From the NCBI GenBank assembly GCA_029211065.1, contig JARGFK010000012.1, positions 1-64,000 on the forward strand: a stretch of DNA of 64,000 nucleotides, read 5' to 3'. This DNA comes from Desulfobacterales bacterium. Lineage in GTDB: Bacteria; Desulfobacterota; Desulfobacteria; Desulfobacterales; JARGFK01. Below the pieces are notes generated by a model. It was not told where the DNA came from and did no database searches. It saw only the letters and a program-made list of their open reading frames with translations. Both the position numbers and the translations under genes were made by a program. Positions 16,503-25,485 of this stretch are shown here, in pieces (position 1 is the stretch's first letter; every line of letters starts with the position of its first letter).

Positions 16503-18682
16503 CAACCCTTCATATTAGAAACTTTCTGAGCCATAGAAGCTTTTATCTCTTTGGGCTTGTTCTGCTGGTATTTGCCTGGTGCGGATGCGCCACATCCTTT
16601 GAGACAAACCAGAAGGAAAACGTAATTTCACCGGCGACCGTGACCTCCGGCGGCCTTTTTTCTTCAGGCAAATACCGCGCCATCGCCCTGGCAGATTTAA
16701 ATAATGACGGGTTCATAGATGTGGTGGGCGGGTCTGCATCGCCCGGCACGGTGGCGGTTTGGTTTGGTGACGGTCGCGGGGGGCTTTCAGAACCGGAATT
16801 TCTTCCTTTCAGGGGAGATGTTCGCTCCCTGGCCATCGCGGATATTGATCAGGATGGAATGAAGGATATCATCTGCACGGCCCAGCGCGAGTCTGCCGGG
16901 ATTTTGATATGGTTGAACCGCGGGAAACAGAAATGGGAAAGAGGCGCTAGCCCCGTCGAGTCAGGTAACTATGAAGGTATTGCAGTGGCCGACGTGAATG
17001 CCGACGGGCACCCCGATATTATTGCGGCCAATGCAACCTCGGACGAGCAGGGGGGGATTCAGGTTTGGTTCGGAGACGGAAAGGGAAATTGGATTGCGGA
17101 GTCGGGTCCGACGGTCAAGGGGGTATACATGGATGTGGCCGTGGCCGACCTTGATCGTGACGGCGCCCTTGATTTAATCGGCGCCGGCTGGGGCACTTAC
17201 GGCGCTCTCAGAATCTGGTTCGGCGATGGAACCGGAGGGTGGTCGCCCGCTTCGGAACTGGAGAAAGGGAGTTACTATGGCTTGACGCTGGCCGACCTGA
17301 ACGCCGACGGCAATTTGGATATATTATCGGCAACCTATCGGGGCGGGATTCGAATTTTTTTAAACCAGGGAAACGGCGGCTTTTACAGGGATAAAGATCC
17401 GGTAAATACCGGCAGCTTTTGGAAGGTGATCCCCATTGCGGTGGATGATGGCGGAGCCAGAGGGTTGCTGGCCAGTTCGCTGGATGCCGGGGGGTTAATG
17501 GTCTGGCATAGAAAAGACGGAGCGGACTGGTTGCAAGTCTCCGGGCAATTTCCGTCGGCCGGCAGTTATTATGGAATGGTTGCGGGCGATCTGAACGGGG
17601 ACGGCCGTGATGATCTGTGTGCCGCCAGTTATGGTCAGGGTATTAAAGTCTGGCTGGGCAAGGGCGGGGATGTTGTTCAAACCGGGAGGAAATTAAAGGG
17701 GAAGGAAACGTCCTCGCCAGGAACCTCTTCCGGAGAGCTGGAACCCAAAGAAAATGCCGTTTACAAGACCGTATCCGGCATTTCCGAGTATAAAATCGGT
17801 CCCGGTGATGTAATTGAAATTACCCTATGGCGGGGTATTGAAAAGACAACCGAAGAGATTCAGGTGCGGCCCAACGGCACGATCTCTTTCGGCTTTGTGG
17901 AGGATTTAAATATTAATGGCTTTACGGCCAGCCGGCTGGACGAAATACTCACCAAACGACTGGGTGAGTTTATCCGTCAGCCACGGGTTGATGTCACCGT
18001 AAAGAAGTTCGACAGTAAATTTGTGACCATGCTGGGCGCTATTACGGAATCCCCCTATCGTCGCTCCGGCCCTGGCAAATATGAACTTACCGGGAAAACG
18101 ACCTTGATGGAGATGGTTACAAAGGCGGGTGGGCCGACGCAGGAGGCAAACCTGAATGAGGTGACGGTTCGTCGCAAAACCGGCCGGTCCATCACGGTAG
18201 ATTTTTACAAAATCTTTACTCAGAAAGATCTGAGCCAGAACATTATCCTGGATGATGGGGATTTGATTTTTATCCCGACCCTGTCCAAAGAAGCAAACCG
18301 GATATATGTATTTGGAGAGGTTGAAAAGCCGGGAGTTTATCCATTTTCCGGAACGAATCTGTCTGTGTTCGATGCCATTTCACTGGCCGGCGGTGTAACA
18401 ATATTTGCCAAGGAAAACAGTACCAAGGTTGTCAGGGGCGACATCACCCGGCCGGAGGTGATTTCGGTGAGTCTTGGCAAGCTGCTTGAAACAGGTGATC
18501 AAACCCAGAACGTCGCCCTGGTAAATAAAGACCTGGTATATGTGCCGCGCAGTTTTGTGGGCGACGTCAACCGTTTTGTAAAACAGATAACTCCCCTGAT
18601 GCGGCTGATTATTTATCCGGCTCAGGTTATCAATGAATTTGGCACCGCGGGAGAGTGGACGAATCTTACCACGGCGCCTTAA
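16499..18682 (+). CDS. FG-GAP propeller fused to Wza-like outer-membrane polysaccharide exporter
   Basis: 727 residues. A signal with lipobox-like end (FAWCGC, Cys30) suggests a lipoprotein. Residues about 50-395 hold seven similar repeats; six carry a Ca-binding D/N-x-D/N-x-D-G loop (LNNDGFID, IDQDGMKD, VNADGHPD, LDRDGALD, LNADGNLD, LNGDGRDD) and one is degenerate (VDDGGARG). This fits a seven-bladed FG-GAP/VCBS propeller. From about 431 (YKIGPGDVIEI) the Poly_export domain begins, followed by two SLBB-type repeats and an amphipathic C-terminus. Ordinary Wza proteins lack the propeller. It would form the outer-membrane exit for the EPS, partnered by the Wzc-like protein encoded next. Confidence 0.8.
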   Translation: MTTLHIRNFLSHRSFYLFGLVLLVFAWCGCATSFETNQKENVISPATVTSGGLFSSGKYRAIALADLNNDGFIDVVGGSASPGTVAVWFGDGRGGLSEPEFLPFRGDVRSLAIADIDQDGMKDIICTAQRESAGILIWLNRGKQKWERGASPVESGNYEGIAVADVNADGHPDIIAANATSDEQGGIQVWFGDGKGNWIAESGPTVKGVYMDVAVADLDRDGALDLIGAGWGTYGALRIWFGDGTGGWSPASELEKGSYYGLTLADLNADGNLDILSATYRGGIRIFLNQGNGGFYRDKDPVNTGSFWKVIPIAVDDGGARGLLASSLDAGGLMVWHRKDGADWLQVSGQFPSAGSYYGMVAGDLNGDGRDDLCAASYGQGIKVWLGKGGDVVQTGRKLKGKETSSPGTSSGELEPKENAVYKTVSGISEYKIGPGDVIEITLWRGIEKTTEEIQVRPNGTISFGFVEDLNINGFTASRLDEILTKRLGEFIRQPRVDVTVKKFDSKFVTMLGAITESPYRRSGPGKYELTGKTTLMEMVTKAGGPTQEANLNEVTVRRKTGRSITVDFYKIFTQKDLSQNIILDDGDLIFIPTLSKEANRIYVFGEVEKPGVYPFSGTNLSVFDAISLAGGVTIFAKENSTKVVRGDITRPEVISVSLGKLLETGDQTQNVALVNKDLVYVPRSFVGDVNRFVKQITPLMRLIIYPAQVINEFGTAGEWTNLTTAP

Positions 18683-18742
18683 AATGATAAGCACGTTAAT
18701 TCTGAAATTGAAAGTCGCCTGCCATATTAAAGGACCTGATTG

Positions 18743-21061
18743 ATGGCACAATATGATGTCGATTTAAGAGATTACTGGCGAATCCTGAAAAAAAGAAAGG
18801 CCATTGTCATCCTCATGGTTTGCCTGGTGGGGATTTCCAGCTATGGATTTGCCAAGCTGAAGGAGCCGCTGCCGCTTTACGAGGCCACCGCTTCAGTTAA
18901 AATCGAACGCGTCACCAATATGGCCAGCCTGTTCACGGGGATGTTCTGGAATGAAGGCGATAATATGATTACCCAGGCCTTCATTATTAAAAGCTTTCCG
19001 GTTCTGGTGCAAACGGCCAAATCGGTCGGCATGCTTCCCGCAGACGTTTCCGAAGAAGAAATCAGAAATTCCAAAACCTTTCTGGCGTTCATCCAGCGCT
19101 TAAAAGCAATGGTTCAGGCTGAACAGGAGCAGGGGACAAATATCGTCAATATCCGGGTCACTTCCGGTGATAACCAGGAAACGGCCTTTATTGCCAATGC
19201 GATTGCGGCAGCTTATCAAAATTACAATATCCGCGAACGAAACCGCCAGACTTTTGAAACCCAGGCGTTTATTGAAAATCAACTTGAATTGTCCTCAAAA
19301 AGCCTGCGGCAGGCGGAGGAGGCATTACGTGAGTTTAAGGAAAGTTATACGCTGATAGCTCTGGACACCCAGACAACCCACACCTTGAACAAACTCTCCA
19401 CAGTTGAAGCTTCATACGAGGAGACCAGGAGAGAAAAAGAGTCCCTGCAATCGCGGTTGGACTCGTTGGAAAAAGTATCAGGCTCATTTCAGAATATCGA
19501 AGGGGCTGTTTTTTCCGAACCGTCCGACGCCCAACTGCAAGGATACAGTGCCAAACTGAGCGATCTGATCCTGAAGAAAAAAGCGCTCCTGTTTGATTAT
19601 ACCGAAAAACATCCGAAGGTCATAGAAATTAATGATCAGATTCAGAATGTTAACGCTGAGATCAAAAAAGAACTGAACGGTCGGCTGGCGGTTTTAAAAA
19701 AGCGCGAAAGCGATCTTTACGAAACCCTGCTGCGGTTGAGAAAGGAAAACCTGAGTATTCCGGAGAAGGCGCTGCAGTTGGAGCGATTTCAAAGAGAGGT
19801 CAGGCTGCAGGAGTCTCTGGAGTCCGAGTTAAAGAAAAAATATCAGGAGATTCTGATCCAGGCTTCCGGCAAGGTGCAGGAAGTCGTCATCGTGCGTCCG
19901 GCACTGATACCGACGGTTCCGACCAATATTCCCTCAAAAGTCATGATTATCGTGACCGGTATTTTTATGGGACTGGTCATCGGCATCGTGTTTACCTTCG
20001 TTGCCGAAACGTTGGATACTTCCATCGGCACCATCGAAGACGTAGAAAATCTGCTGGGTGTGCCGGTTTTGGGATTGATCCCGATAATGGGGGCGGATGA
20101 GAGAAATCCGAGGTACGCGGAAAGGGAAGGATTGGAAAAGAGTGTATCCTCTCGGTTTCTGATTACGCAATACGATCCCAAGTCGCTGGTGGCTGAGGCC
20201 TTTCGTTCTTTAAGGACAAATTTGCGCTTCCTTGGCAAAGATCGAAAGGAAAAGGCAATTTTAATGACCAGCTCTTTTGTTCAGGAAGGCAAGACCTTTA
20301 ATGTCGTGAACATCGCCCTGAGCATCGCCCAGGCCGGCGAGAAAGTGCTTCTGGTTGAGGCGGATTTACGCAAACCCGTAATTCATACAACCTTCGGGTT
20401 GCCTAAAGAGCCGGGGATGACGGATTATGTTCTGGGAAACTACGACTGGAGAGAGGTGGTCAACACCATTACGGATGTGATGCTGGGCGAGTTCGAGATT
20501 GAAGAAATATTGAAAACGCCGGGTTTGGACAACCTCCATGTGATTACCGCGGGAAGCAATCCCCTCAATCCGTCTGAAATCCTGAGATCTTCAAGATTCC
20601 GTGAATTTCTCAAGGAGGCCTGTCAGGAGTATAGTTTTATCTTTTTCGATGCGCCGCCGATCATGCCCGTGGCGGACGCCACTGAGATCGCCCCGCTCAT
20701 GGACGGTGTTATCCTGGTGTACAAGGTCGGAAAAATCGGCCGGGGTGTACTCAAACGCGCCAAAATGTCCCTCGATAATGTCAACGCCAAGGTGCTTGGC
20801 GTTGTCTTGAATAACGTCCGACCGGAAGTAGGGCCGGATTATTTTAAATACCAGACCCAGTATTATTATGAACCCGCCAAGTCAGTCGATCGGGATATGG
20901 GCGCCTTGATGAAAGGCGCCGTTCGAAAAGTAAAAAGGCGGTTTCCTTTCAGACGGAAATATTTTCGCCTCCTGATATTAATTGTTGCCATTGCCCTGCT
21001 GCTGCTGGGTATATTCTGGAAAGACCTTTTGACCGATATTCTGAAAATGACCGGCAGCTAA
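18743..21061 (+). CDS. Wzc-like chain-length regulator and BY-kinase
   Basis: 772 residues from ATG 18743 with AAAGGA upstream. The N-terminal Wzz domain (DLRDYWRILKKRK, first membrane span about 18-35) is followed by long coiled coil, a second span near residue 400, and a cytoplasmic kinase domain with Walker A' (TSSFVQEGKT), LLVEADLRKP and FIFFDAPP. A Tyr cluster (QTQYYYEP) lies near the end as a likely autophosphorylation site. Unusually, a third hydrophobic span (FRLLILIVAIALLLLGIFW) follows the Tyr cluster. The protein would control polymer length and Wza opening. Confidence 0.85.
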   Translation: MAQYDVDLRDYWRILKKRKAIVILMVCLVGISSYGFAKLKEPLPLYEATASVKIERVTNMASLFTGMFWNEGDNMITQAFIIKSFPVLVQTAKSVGMLPADVSEEEIRNSKTFLAFIQRLKAMVQAEQEQGTNIVNIRVTSGDNQETAFIANAIAAAYQNYNIRERNRQTFETQAFIENQLELSSKSLRQAEEALREFKESYTLIALDTQTTHTLNKLSTVEASYEETRREKESLQSRLDSLEKVSGSFQNIEGAVFSEPSDAQLQGYSAKLSDLILKKKALLFDYTEKHPKVIEINDQIQNVNAEIKKELNGRLAVLKKRESDLYETLLRLRKENLSIPEKALQLERFQREVRLQESLESELKKKYQEILIQASGKVQEVVIVRPALIPTVPTNIPSKVMIIVTGIFMGLVIGIVFTFVAETLDTSIGTIEDVENLLGVPVLGLIPIMGADERNPRYAEREGLEKSVSSRFLITQYDPKSLVAEAFRSLRTNLRFLGKDRKEKAILMTSSFVQEGKTFNVVNIALSIAQAGEKVLLVEADLRKPVIHTTFGLPKEPGMTDYVLGNYDWREVVNTITDVMLGEFEIEEILKTPGLDNLHVITAGSNPLNPSEILRSSRFREFLKEACQEYSFIFFDAPPIMPVADATEIAPLMDGVILVYKVGKIGRGVLKRAKMSLDNVNAKVLGVVLNNVRPEVGPDYFKYQTQYYYEPAKSVDRDMGALMKGAVRKVKRRFPFRRKYFRLLILIVAIALLLLGIFWKDLLTDILKMTGS

Positions 21062-21216
21062 TGTTATAATAAGTTTTTTCTGACATTTTGAAGGTGGATA
21101 GACTGAAGGCTGAAGGTAAACAGTTTGCTCAAACACTTCATCCTTCGGTCGGATATTCTATTCTATGAACGAGCGATTTCCTCTCTCCTGATGGTCTTAC
21201 ACATTTAAGCTGATCC

Positions 21217-22629
21217 ATGGGAAAACAACTGACAGCATTTATAATGTTTGTTGCCATATCCCTTTTGCTGGGAATGATGGCAGCCGAATATTCGCCTAAA
21301 ATGCTGATTCTGGCGACGGTGGGGCTTGCGATTTTCATCGGCGCTTTTGTCAACAGCCAGCTCGGGCTTTATGTTTTAATCCTGTCCATGCTGTTGTCAC
21401 CTGAATTTATGGCGGCCGCCACGTCCGGCAAGGAACTGGGAAGAGGGGTGACGCTGCGGCTGGACGATTTCCTGCTGACCGTCATCGGGTTGAGCTGGCT
21501 GGCCAAAAGCGCGATTCATAAGGAGATGGGACTGTTTTTAAGGACGCCGTTAAACCGGCCGATATTTATCTATCTGGTCATCTGTCTTGTGTCGACCGGA
21601 ATCGGCGTCATGACAGGGCGGGCCAGTATGAAAACCGGTTTCTTCTTTGTCCTTAAATATTTTGAATACTTTCTGGTTTACTTCATGATGGTGAATCACC
21701 TTGTAACCAGAGAGCAGCTGCATCGGTTCCTTTTTTGTATATTCCTGACGTGTTTTATCGTATCCATTTACGGAATATTTGAAATTCCCGGAGGCGGCAG
21801 GGTCAGTGCACCGTTTGAGGGTGAAATCGGTGAACCCAACACCTTCGGCGGATATCTGGTTTTTATCGGGGCGGTGGCAGCCGGTCTGCTGGACAAAACC
21901 AGAAATGCCAGAGCTAAAAAAGCGCTGCTTGTCTTGCTTGTTGTGATGGTTCCGCCGCTGCTGTTCACCCAGTCACGCACGTCTTATCTGGCCGCCGTAC
22001 CGGCCATGCTGGTACTGGGGTACCTGAGCGAGAAGCGCATGATCGTATTGATACTGATGCTCACCGGGTTGGCGTTAAGTCCTTTTTTTCTTCCCTCGCA
22101 GGTTAAAGATCGTATTATGTATACGTTTGAGCAACCCACTGAGAAGGGACAACTTGAGGTCGGGGACGTAAAACTGGATACGTCGACATCGGCGCGATTA
22201 ACGAGCTGGGCGGATGCAGTGCGAGACTGGACCAAGCATCCGATGTTAGGCTATGGGGTTACAGGATACAGTTTTATTGACGCTCAATTTCCCCGGGTGC
22301 TTGTGGAAACCGGCATTCTGGGGTTGGCGGCCTTCATCTATCTGTTGGTTTCCGTGTTTAAAATTGCGTTGTCGAATTTGAAGCTGCTGAAAACATCTGC
22401 TGACAAAGGCCTTGTGATCGGTTTTATAGCCGGTTATATCGGACTGCTGTTTCATGCCATCGGCGCCAATACCTTTATCATTGTTCGCATCATGGAACCC
22501 TTCTGGCTGGTTGCCGGGATTATCGTCGTTCTGCCGAAGCTGGAGAGCCCTGAGCCTGCCGCACCTGAAATAAAACCTGTTGTAAAATTACATTTACAGG
22601 GCATCCCGGGTCGAGGAAGGTTTTCATGA
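21217..22629 (+). CDS. O-antigen ligase/polymerase-like membrane protein
   Basis: 470 residues with about ten to twelve hydrophobic spans and the Wzy_C/O-antigen ligase region: a large loop with TSTSARLTSWADAVRDW and HPMLGYGVTGY, then FPRVLVETGILGLAAF. These motifs are shared by ligases and polymerases, which use polyprenyl-linked glycans outside the inner membrane. In a Wza/Wzc locus a polymerase role is more likely. It is the last plus-strand EPS gene and converges with the nucleotidyltransferase gene. Confidence 0.8.
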   Translation: MGKQLTAFIMFVAISLLLGMMAAEYSPKMLILATVGLAIFIGAFVNSQLGLYVLILSMLLSPEFMAAATSGKELGRGVTLRLDDFLLTVIGLSWLAKSAIHKEMGLFLRTPLNRPIFIYLVICLVSTGIGVMTGRASMKTGFFFVLKYFEYFLVYFMMVNHLVTREQLHRFLFCIFLTCFIVSIYGIFEIPGGGRVSAPFEGEIGEPNTFGGYLVFIGAVAAGLLDKTRNARAKKALLVLLVVMVPPLLFTQSRTSYLAAVPAMLVLGYLSEKRMIVLILMLTGLALSPFFLPSQVKDRIMYTFEQPTEKGQLEVGDVKLDTSTSARLTSWADAVRDWTKHPMLGYGVTGYSFIDAQFPRVLVETGILGLAAFIYLLVSVFKIALSNLKLLKTSADKGLVIGFIAGYIGLLFHAIGANTFIIVRIMEPFWLVAGIIVVLPKLESPEPAAPEIKPVVKLHLQGIPGRGRFS

Positions 22630-22699
22630 AAAGTCCATCTACCAATGCGTTTGGGGAAAGGGGGCCTCATAGAATCGCCTGCTCTTTAAGCGGATATCC

Positions 22700-23827
22700 T
22701 CATTTGAAAAGGGAGGTGACGGCCCTGCCGGCAAGCTGAAAAAAACGCCGGGTGTAAAGTTGCGGAACGCTAAGGCCGGGGGTTTCGGCAAACACCTGCC
22801 GTAAAATGTCAGACCGTGGAAACAGCGTTTCCAGAATAAACATTATTCCTTTTAAGAGTCCTTTGCCGGAGGTGAACAAAATGAGTGTTGACCACTCCGG
22901 CAGGGACTCTTTTTTTTGGCGCAGGCGCAGCAGTTTTTTTTCGATCGGATTCAGCTTCAGGCGATGGATTTCCGGGCAAATGCGTCCGGGTTCAGTGAAG
23001 TTCAGCAGCAGTTTGAGAAGATAACAAATATAGGTGACGCATTTTTCTTGACCCAACTCACGGGCGCGGGTGAGCAGTGCCTGCCAATCCGAAAATGTCC
23101 AATCTGCAACGAGTTTTTTGATGTCCACCAGCCAGATCAGACGTTCGGCGTTATGTTTCAGCAAGTGAAGTCCCAGATACAGCACCTGATCATATCTGCC
23201 CAGAGAGCGGACTTGCTGCCCGTCGACACTAATGAAACGAGTCTTTTGGTAAATAAAATCCTGACTTTTGGTCAGCAGCCATTCGCGGGATCTGATGCGG
23301 TCGGCCCACAGGATGTGGGTATGAATATCTAAGACCGTTATGCCCTTTCTAAATGTGTTGGGATAGAGCGGATCGAGGCGATAGCCCTGATTCCTCAAGA
23401 TGGATACCAGTTTAGTGTAATCTTTTTCCAGTACCCACAGATCAATATCACTCAAAGGCCTCAGACCGAAATCACCATAGATTCCATGCAGGAGTTCCAT
23501 CCCTTGAAGCAGGACTACTTGAACTCCGCCTTGATTCAGCGTCGACAGAATTTTTTTTAAGGCGTGATTCAGTTTGAGATTGAGATGGAGTGTTCGATAG
23601 TACGCGGACTGAAGTATTTCCTGATGTCCTTTGTTAAGGGAGTCGAGACTTCCGGATTTTAACAGGTTTTTATAAAGTATTCCGGCCAGCCCCTCCTTTA
23701 GCGCCATATTGATCAAAGGGTCGGCATTCCGTCTTTTTAACAGCAGTTCGACGAAGCGGGACCTTTTATTGGTGATAGCAGGTGTAATCGCTAAAAGCGC
23801 CAGCAGAGTTCGTAAAGAAGATTCCAT
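22700..23827 (-). CDS. NTP_transf_5 family nucleotidyltransferase of the peptide locus
   Basis: 375 residues from ATG 23827 (a TTG 12 bases upstream is less likely). The core reads VVLLQGMEL...GLRPLSDIDLWV: the paired Asp (D127, D129) of Pol-beta-type nucleotidyltransferases are present, while the Lys usual in the first strand is Gln108. A later LDIHTHILW adds the His typical of this family. Members sit beside PqqD-like and HprK-like genes, and some are reported to tailor the phosphorylated C-terminus of lasso peptides. It is last on the minus strand, just behind a terminator-like hairpin after the precursor, so it may be expressed at a lower level. Confidence 0.75.
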   Translation of the reverse strand: MESSLRTLLALLAITPAITNKRSRFVELLLKRRNADPLINMALKEGLAGILYKNLLKSGSLDSLNKGHQEILQSAYYRTLHLNLKLNHALKKILSTLNQGGVQVVLLQGMELLHGIYGDFGLRPLSDIDLWVLEKDYTKLVSILRNQGYRLDPLYPNTFRKGITVLDIHTHILWADRIRSREWLLTKSQDFIYQKTRFISVDGQQVRSLGRYDQVLYLGLHLLKHNAERLIWLVDIKKLVADWTFSDWQALLTRARELGQEKCVTYICYLLKLLLNFTEPGRICPEIHRLKLNPIEKKLLRLRQKKESLPEWSTLILFTSGKGLLKGIMFILETLFPRSDILRQVFAETPGLSVPQLYTRRFFQLAGRAVTSLFK

Positions 23828-23837
23828 CAAGAATAAC

Positions 23838-23880
23838 AAAAAAACAATACACCGAAAAGTTAGGTCTTTACAGGTGTATT
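23838..23880 (-). terminator. probable terminator after the precursor peptide gene
   Basis: Read on the minus strand: AATACACC (23880-23873), a loop that can itself pair AAAG with CTTT, GGTGTATT (23853-23846), G, then seven T (23844-23838). It is a plausible intrinsic terminator about 70 bases past the peptide stop and just before the nucleotidyltransferase ATG. The stem is AT-rich, so it may only be partial. Confidence 0.5.
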
Positions 23881-23949
23881 AACTATAAAAAAACAGAAAT
23901 CCACTTGATTTTATTAACAAATGAAAGGCGGATACCGTGTGTCCGGTTA

Positions 23950-24123
23950 CTAAGAAACAGCCTGCACACTACATGGACCTGGCTTTGGGGGCTTGTTCCG
24001 GCATTTGCTAAATTCCGCGCCGACAGATCCGCCGACATCGGCCTTACAAGCGGCCAATACGGATTCTTCCGGTTTCCCCCGGTACAAGACCACCAGTTTT
24101 GGTTTTTCCCATATTTTTTTCAT
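23950..24123 (-). CDS. RiPP-like precursor peptide, 57 residues, three Cys and C-terminal Ser
   Basis: A short ORF from ATG 24123 to TAG 23950-23952 with GGGGGAG four bases before the start. Residues 1-24 form a leader-like segment (MKKIWEKPKLVVLYRGKPEE, then SVLA). The rest is a Gly/Cys/Pro-containing core: Cys27, Gly31-Gly32, Cys41, KPPKPGPC with Cys51, ending SVQAVS. The leader/core contrast, the position immediately after a radical SAM/SPASM maturase gene and a PqqD-like chaperone, and its own strong promoter and terminator all fit a ribosomally made, modified peptide. I recall leaders of the form KKWxKPELIVLxRxKPEE in similar contexts but cannot verify this. No homologue search was possible. 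Confidence 0.8.
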   Translation of the reverse strand: MKKIWEKPKLVVLYRGKPEESVLAACKADVGGSVGAEFSKCRNKPPKPGPCSVQAVS

Positions 24124-24211
24124 TGGGCTCCCCCATTTCCAGTTTTATAAACTGCAGAAACGAACTGTTTTAGACACACATCAAACTGTCAATAAATTAT
24201 AATTACTTTGA

Positions 24212-24240
24212 TTTATAAACTAAAATCGTGCTTCTGTCAA
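24212..24240 (-). promoter_or_regulatory. consensus promoter of the precursor peptide
   Basis: On the minus strand: TTGACA (24240-24235), a 17-base spacer, TATAAA (24217-24212). The -35 is perfect and the -10 matches five of six. The start of transcription would lie near 24205, about 80 bases before the peptide ATG. It is one of the best promoter matches in the window and separates the peptide from the maturase gene upstream. Confidence 0.75.
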
Positions 24241-24263
24241 TCCTATTTCAATTTAAGGAATGA

Positions 24264-24321
24264 TTGAAGAACTCTGCAGTCACGCCCCGGCGGTGCGGGG
24301 AATGCACTTGCTGTTGCGGTT
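24264..24321 (-). repeat. copy B of a 58-bp dispersed hairpin repeat
   Basis: Read on the minus strand it starts AACCGCAACAGC and ends GCAGAGTTCTTCAA, with a central GC-rich stem CACCGCC/GGCGTG. Copy A is at 57465-57522 and a shortened copy C at 33658-33681. It sits between the radical SAM stop and the precursor promoter, where its hairpin could end the upstream transcript. Confidence 0.65.
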
Positions 24322-24371
24322 TGACTTAGGAGCGCTTAGAGAAATCAAGGAGCTAGAAGATTTCAAAGAAT

Positions 24372-25484
24372 TCATTCCAGCACTGCTACGGCTCGGGCGT
24401 GCGCCATTTGACAGAAATAGTCGATCGGCTGGTCCATCATTCCGGTTTCCAGGTGGGCATGCGCGGGACACCACTGGCAAAGGTTGATCAATAGACAAGA
24501 TCGGCACTTGTTTAAAACTTCTTTTGTTTGCCCGCTAAATTGCTGCACCTGGGGAACAAAATTTTGCCAGGCTTCCGTAAGAGTTCCATTTTTGAGGTCG
24601 TAAACACAGTCCGGTTTACAAAGGGAGGAGCACATACGCAGCAGACCGTTGTAACCAACCGTTAAACTCCCGTTGCCGATGCCGCAGCGAAAAAGACGAT
24701 TTCCGGTCAACTCTGAGGGTTTCGACAGTGGCGATTCTTGGCAAGCTTTTTTCAAAGCCTGAAATCGTTTTGGATCCGACTTCTCCAGATTTACAATGTC
24801 TAAGGGTGAAAGTCGTTCAGACTTGATTTCCCGGTTGCGTTTCTGGTTTTGATCTATCCGCATGTGTAAAAAAGGGTCAAAGCGATAATAATCCCGTGTA
24901 TGTTTGCGGCAGAAACGGGCGATATCCGCCATTTCGCGCAGATTCGACCGCAGGGCCATGGCCTTGAGGCGTGTTTTAATCCTGTTTGCAAACAGCAGGT
25001 CCAATCCGCGCCGAAAAGCGTCAAAAGAACCCGGCGTCCGGGTGACCCTTTCGTATGTGTTTTGGGTTATCCCGTAGACCGAAACTTCCAGTTCCCGGGG
25101 CGAGTACTGTTTGAATAGGTTGATATGCGCCGGAGTTAACAGGGCAGCGTTTGTGAAGACAGAAACCAGCAACCCTCTTTTTTTAAGATATAGATAGATA
25201 TCGATAAAGTCTTCCCGCAAGAGGGGTTCTCCGCCGGTGATAAGGCACCACAAGGTTCCCAGGGAGACGGCTTCGTCGATGACGTCTTTTAACTGGTCGA
25301 ATGTCAGCTCTTTGTTTCGGGCCCTCGGATCATTTGCCGGGAGGTTGATGTAGCAGTGGCGGCAGTTGTTATTGCAGCGGGCGGTAATTTCCAGCTCCAA
25401 TGCCAGCAGGGTTCTTTTCCCTTCAATATTCTTCCAAAGGGGATAGTCAGGCAATGCGATGGCGGTAACGATTGGCGCACTCAT
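24372..25484 (-). CDS. radical SAM/SPASM peptide maturase 2
   Basis: 370 residues from ATG 25484, one base after the stop of the upstream peptidase gene and with GGAG nine bases before; a longer reading would run into that gene. The SAM cluster motif is CNNNCRHC (Cys37, 41, 44), followed by TGGEPLLREDF. The C-terminal SPASM region has many Cys (CGIGNGS, CSSLCKPDC, CRSCLLINLCQWC, YFC) for auxiliary 4Fe-4S clusters. Such enzymes install carbon-based cross-links or epimerise residues in precursor peptides. It is a paralogue of the protein at 26394 and lies just upstream of the putative precursor, so the Cys-containing core is its likely substrate. Confidence 0.85.
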   Translation of the reverse strand: MSAPIVTAIALPDYPLWKNIEGKRTLLALELEITARCNNNCRHCYINLPANDPRARNKELTFDQLKDVIDEAVSLGTLWCLITGGEPLLREDFIDIYLYLKKRGLLVSVFTNAALLTPAHINLFKQYSPRELEVSVYGITQNTYERVTRTPGSFDAFRRGLDLLFANRIKTRLKAMALRSNLREMADIARFCRKHTRDYYRFDPFLHMRIDQNQKRNREIKSERLSPLDIVNLEKSDPKRFQALKKACQESPLSKPSELTGNRLFRCGIGNGSLTVGYNGLLRMCSSLCKPDCVYDLKNGTLTEAWQNFVPQVQQFSGQTKEVLNKCRSCLLINLCQWCPAHAHLETGMMDQPIDYFCQMAHARAVAVLE

Positions 25485-25485
25485 T

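Noticed and set aside
23905-24202. Plus-strand frames of 69-81 codons across the precursor region
   Set aside because: They have no ribosome site or recognisable motifs and lie opposite the better-supported minus-strand peptide with promoter and terminator.
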